DNA from: a virus
Strand: one strand, 5' to 3'
Virus record (IMG/VR): IMGVR_UViG_3300047157_000104
Span: 1 to 62,485 of that record
Length of the DNA: 62,485 nucleotides
Shown here: one piece after another, positions 61,351-62,485 of the stretch
Position numbering within the stretch: the first letter of the stretch is position 1
Layout of the letters: each line of letters starts with the position of its first letter
Translations under genes and position numbers: made by a program
Notes under the pieces: generated by a model
What the model saw: only the letters and a program-made list of their open reading frames with translations
Database searches by the model: none
Told to the model about the DNA's origin: nothing

Positions 61351-61761
61351 TTAACAGTTCCATCTGCGTCTAGCTGCTCGACCTCTTTCTCCAGTCCAGC
61401 TTTTTGACCTAGCACAGAATGCTTTTCTTCTTTTAGCAGCTTTGCTACCTTTTTTTAATTTACTTGGTTTAGTAGTAACAGCTGTTTTTAGCTTACTACC
61501 AGGATTATTTCTTTTGTATTCATCTACTCCTTTCTGAGTCATACCACCGCCTGCAGCAGCACCTGTTCCAGTAGGATTAGCTTTGTTAAAGTTTTTACCT
61601 CTACCAATAGTTCTTCTTGGATCAGCTTTCTTTAGTGGCGAACATTTATCGCACATACCACAACTACAGTTGTCTCCACAATTACATTTGCCTATACATC
61701 CGCAAGAGCTTGTAAATGGGTTGCTTGATTGTTTGTATCCAGTTGATCCTTGAAATCTCAT
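61351..61761 (-). CDS. Cys-rich and basic small protein with SPLK motif
   Basis: 136 residues. A first half with clustered Cys (SCGCIGKCNCGDNCSC, GMCDKCSPLKK) that could bind metal, a Lys/Gly linker, and a basic end FCARSKSWTGERGRAARRRW then NC. Two zinc-binding tips with a basic link suggest a nucleic-acid or virion-core binder. Overlaps the amidase by 4 bases. Unknown family. Confidence 0.6.
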   Translation of the reverse strand: MRFQGSTGYKQSSNPFTSSCGCIGKCNCGDNCSCGMCDKCSPLKKADPRRTIGRGKNFNKANPTGTGAAAGGGMTQKGVDEYKRNNPGSKLKTAVTTKPSKLKKGSKAAKRRKAFCARSKSWTGERGRAARRRWNC

Positions 61762-62168
61762 ATGTCTTTGTATTCGGTTGTAGCATCGTAGCTAGGGCAT
61801 GCTTTCGCAGCGAAGTCGCAATGCCCATGAACTACTGCGTTAGAGTTTAACTTCTTTAATACCTTAATTAATTCTAATAAACTTTCTTTTTGTTCAAGCG
61901 TTCTAGTATCCTTTGGTGTCTTGCCATCTGCCTCAACGCCTCCGATATAGCATATACCTATCGAACCTGTATTGTACCCTTTAGTGTGAGCTCCGCGTTT
62001 GTTTACGTCTCTACCATAAGATATACTACCATCTAAGTGAACAATATAATGATAACCTATATCCGACCACCCTCTTGCTAAATGCCATTGTCTTATGGTA
62101 TCAACACTAAATGTTTGGCCTTCTCTAGTTGCAGAGCAATGTATTATTATTTTATTTATATCTCTCAT
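61758..62168 (-). CDS. N-acetylmuramoyl-L-alanine amidase (endolysin)
   Basis: 136 residues of the amidase_2/T7-lysozyme type. IIIHCSATREG gives one zinc His, YHYIVHLDGSI and VNKRGAHTKGYNTGSIGICY another set, and a C-terminal HGHCDFAAKACP the last His and Cys. It cuts the bond between muramic acid and peptide. No signal peptide, so it needs the holin (35,637). 1 bp from the small gene upstream. Confidence 0.88.
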   Translation of the reverse strand: MRDINKIIIHCSATREGQTFSVDTIRQWHLARGWSDIGYHYIVHLDGSISYGRDVNKRGAHTKGYNTGSIGICYIGGVEADGKTPKDTRTLEQKESLLELIKVLKKLNSNAVVHGHCDFAAKACPSYDATTEYKDI

Positions 62169-62291
62169 TTATTTCTTAGGCTTACTATGTGTGTATCCTT
62201 TTTTCTTTAAAGCATTGTGTTGAGCTATAGTTTTAGCAACTTTTTTAATACCGGTTTTACTGTACATGTTGTGTACTTTGAAATTTTTCAT
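62169..62291 (-). CDS. 40-residue basic peptide
   Basis: MKNFKVHNMYSKTGIKKVAK, then HNALKKKGYTHSKPKK. Basic and compact; its stop abuts the amidase ATG. Unknown. Confidence 0.5.
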   Translation of the reverse strand: MKNFKVHNMYSKTGIKKVAKTIAQHNALKKKGYTHSKPKK

Positions 62292-62301
62292 GTTTATATA
62301 A

Positions 62302-62445
62302 TTATAATGTGTCTGTGTTTAGGGTGTCTAAGTAAGAAGAGTCTATATTCTTACTAATACTCCAAGGTTCTACTTGTACCTCTTGTTTTTTGCATGCAAC
62401 TACAAATAATAATATTATAAGTAATGCTAAAATTATTTCTTTCAT
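62302..62445 (-). CDS. Small lipoprotein (possible o-spanin)
   Basis: 47 residues. A hydrophobic signal sequence (MKEIILALLIILLFVVAC) with a lipobox Cys18 is followed by a polar tail (QEVQVEPWSISKNIDSSYLD). Its ATG overlaps the TGA of the gene at the right edge. Size, lipobox and place near amidase and the coiled-coil membrane protein suggest an outer-membrane spanin subunit or other surface lipoprotein. Confidence 0.6.
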   Translation of the reverse strand: MKEIILALLIILLFVVACKKQEVQVEPWSISKNIDSSYLDTLNTDTL

Positions 62446-62485
62446 TTTTTTAAATAGTCTACGTATATAGTAAGATCACTTAAAA
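62442..62485 (-). CDS. C-terminal end of a gene running in from the right edge
   Basis: The minus strand reads LSDLTIYVDYLKK then TGA, which overlaps the next ATG. It is a natural protein end and likely the C-terminus of the giant virion protein if the window is circular (the left edge ends ...SKIIKKEI). A one-base slip in the T run at the junction is needed to keep the frame. Confidence 0.5.
   Translation of the reverse strand, partial: LSDLTIYVDYLKK

Noticed and set aside
1-62485. Integrase, attachment site or transposon
   Set aside because: No recombinase-like motif or terminal inverted repeats seen; the tRNA-like sequence alone does not make an attachment site.

Overview
The window is almost certainly a tailed-phage genome of podovirus type. 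It is AT-rich, nearly free of non-coding space, and fits a marine Bacteroidota (Flavobacteriia-like) host. That host guess is an inference. It rests on start codons preceded by A/T-rich leaders with almost no Shine-Dalgarno sequence, and on the virion protein set (735-aa terminase, 808-aa portal with a Gln-rich tail, 491-aa capsid protein, 1.2-1.4-kb-residue tail proteins, a giant >2,000-residue internal protein), which resembles that of marine Bacteroidota podoviruses. No integrase, lysogeny module, DNA polymerase or RNA polymerase gene was found.

Layout. Positions 1-41,228 are read leftward (minus strand). From 41.2 kb down they hold a small basic protein, GroEL and GroES, a winged-helix protein, an HEKVH protein, a holin, tail-fibre-like proteins, a second GroES-like protein, terminase, portal, scaffold, major capsid, connector and tail proteins, and finally internal virion proteins, with the giant one running off the left edge. 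Positions 41,229-41,593 are a divergent control region. Positions 41,594-60,286 are read rightward: about 20 very small early genes, a tmRNA-like RNA, dCMP deaminase, DNA ligase, a lytic transglycosylase, an HTH regulator, a sigma factor, a recombination set (ERF annealase and PD-(D/E)XK exonuclease), SSB-like protein, primase-helicase, a thymidylate-synthase-family enzyme, two MazG-like proteins, a nuclease and class I ribonucleotide reductase. A bidirectional terminator at 60.3 kb separates these from a last leftward block (60,307-62,485) with amidase, spanin-like and SPLK-motif proteins. The two window ends fall in what looks like the same gene, so the window may be a whole circularly permuted genome.

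How it may work. Twelve copies of a 34-bp element with an invariant 9-bp gap precede rightward genes between 41.5 and 52.5 kb. They look like promoters, possibly read by the phage sigma factor and giving leaderless or near-leaderless mRNAs. A 45-bp dyad occurs twice, once in the divergent region and once over the start codon of the HTH protein, which suggests an autoregulated switch. The RNR, dCMP deaminase, TS-family and MazG-like enzymes remodel the nucleotide pool. Helicase-primase, SSB and ligase would work with a host polymerase, and GroEL/GroES would serve virion protein folding.

Caveats. Several genes carry clustered reading-frame breaks (about 1.53-2.24, 9.59, 9.89-9.96 and 16.98-17.51 kb) that look more like consensus errors than decay. 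Functions of most small early genes are unknown.
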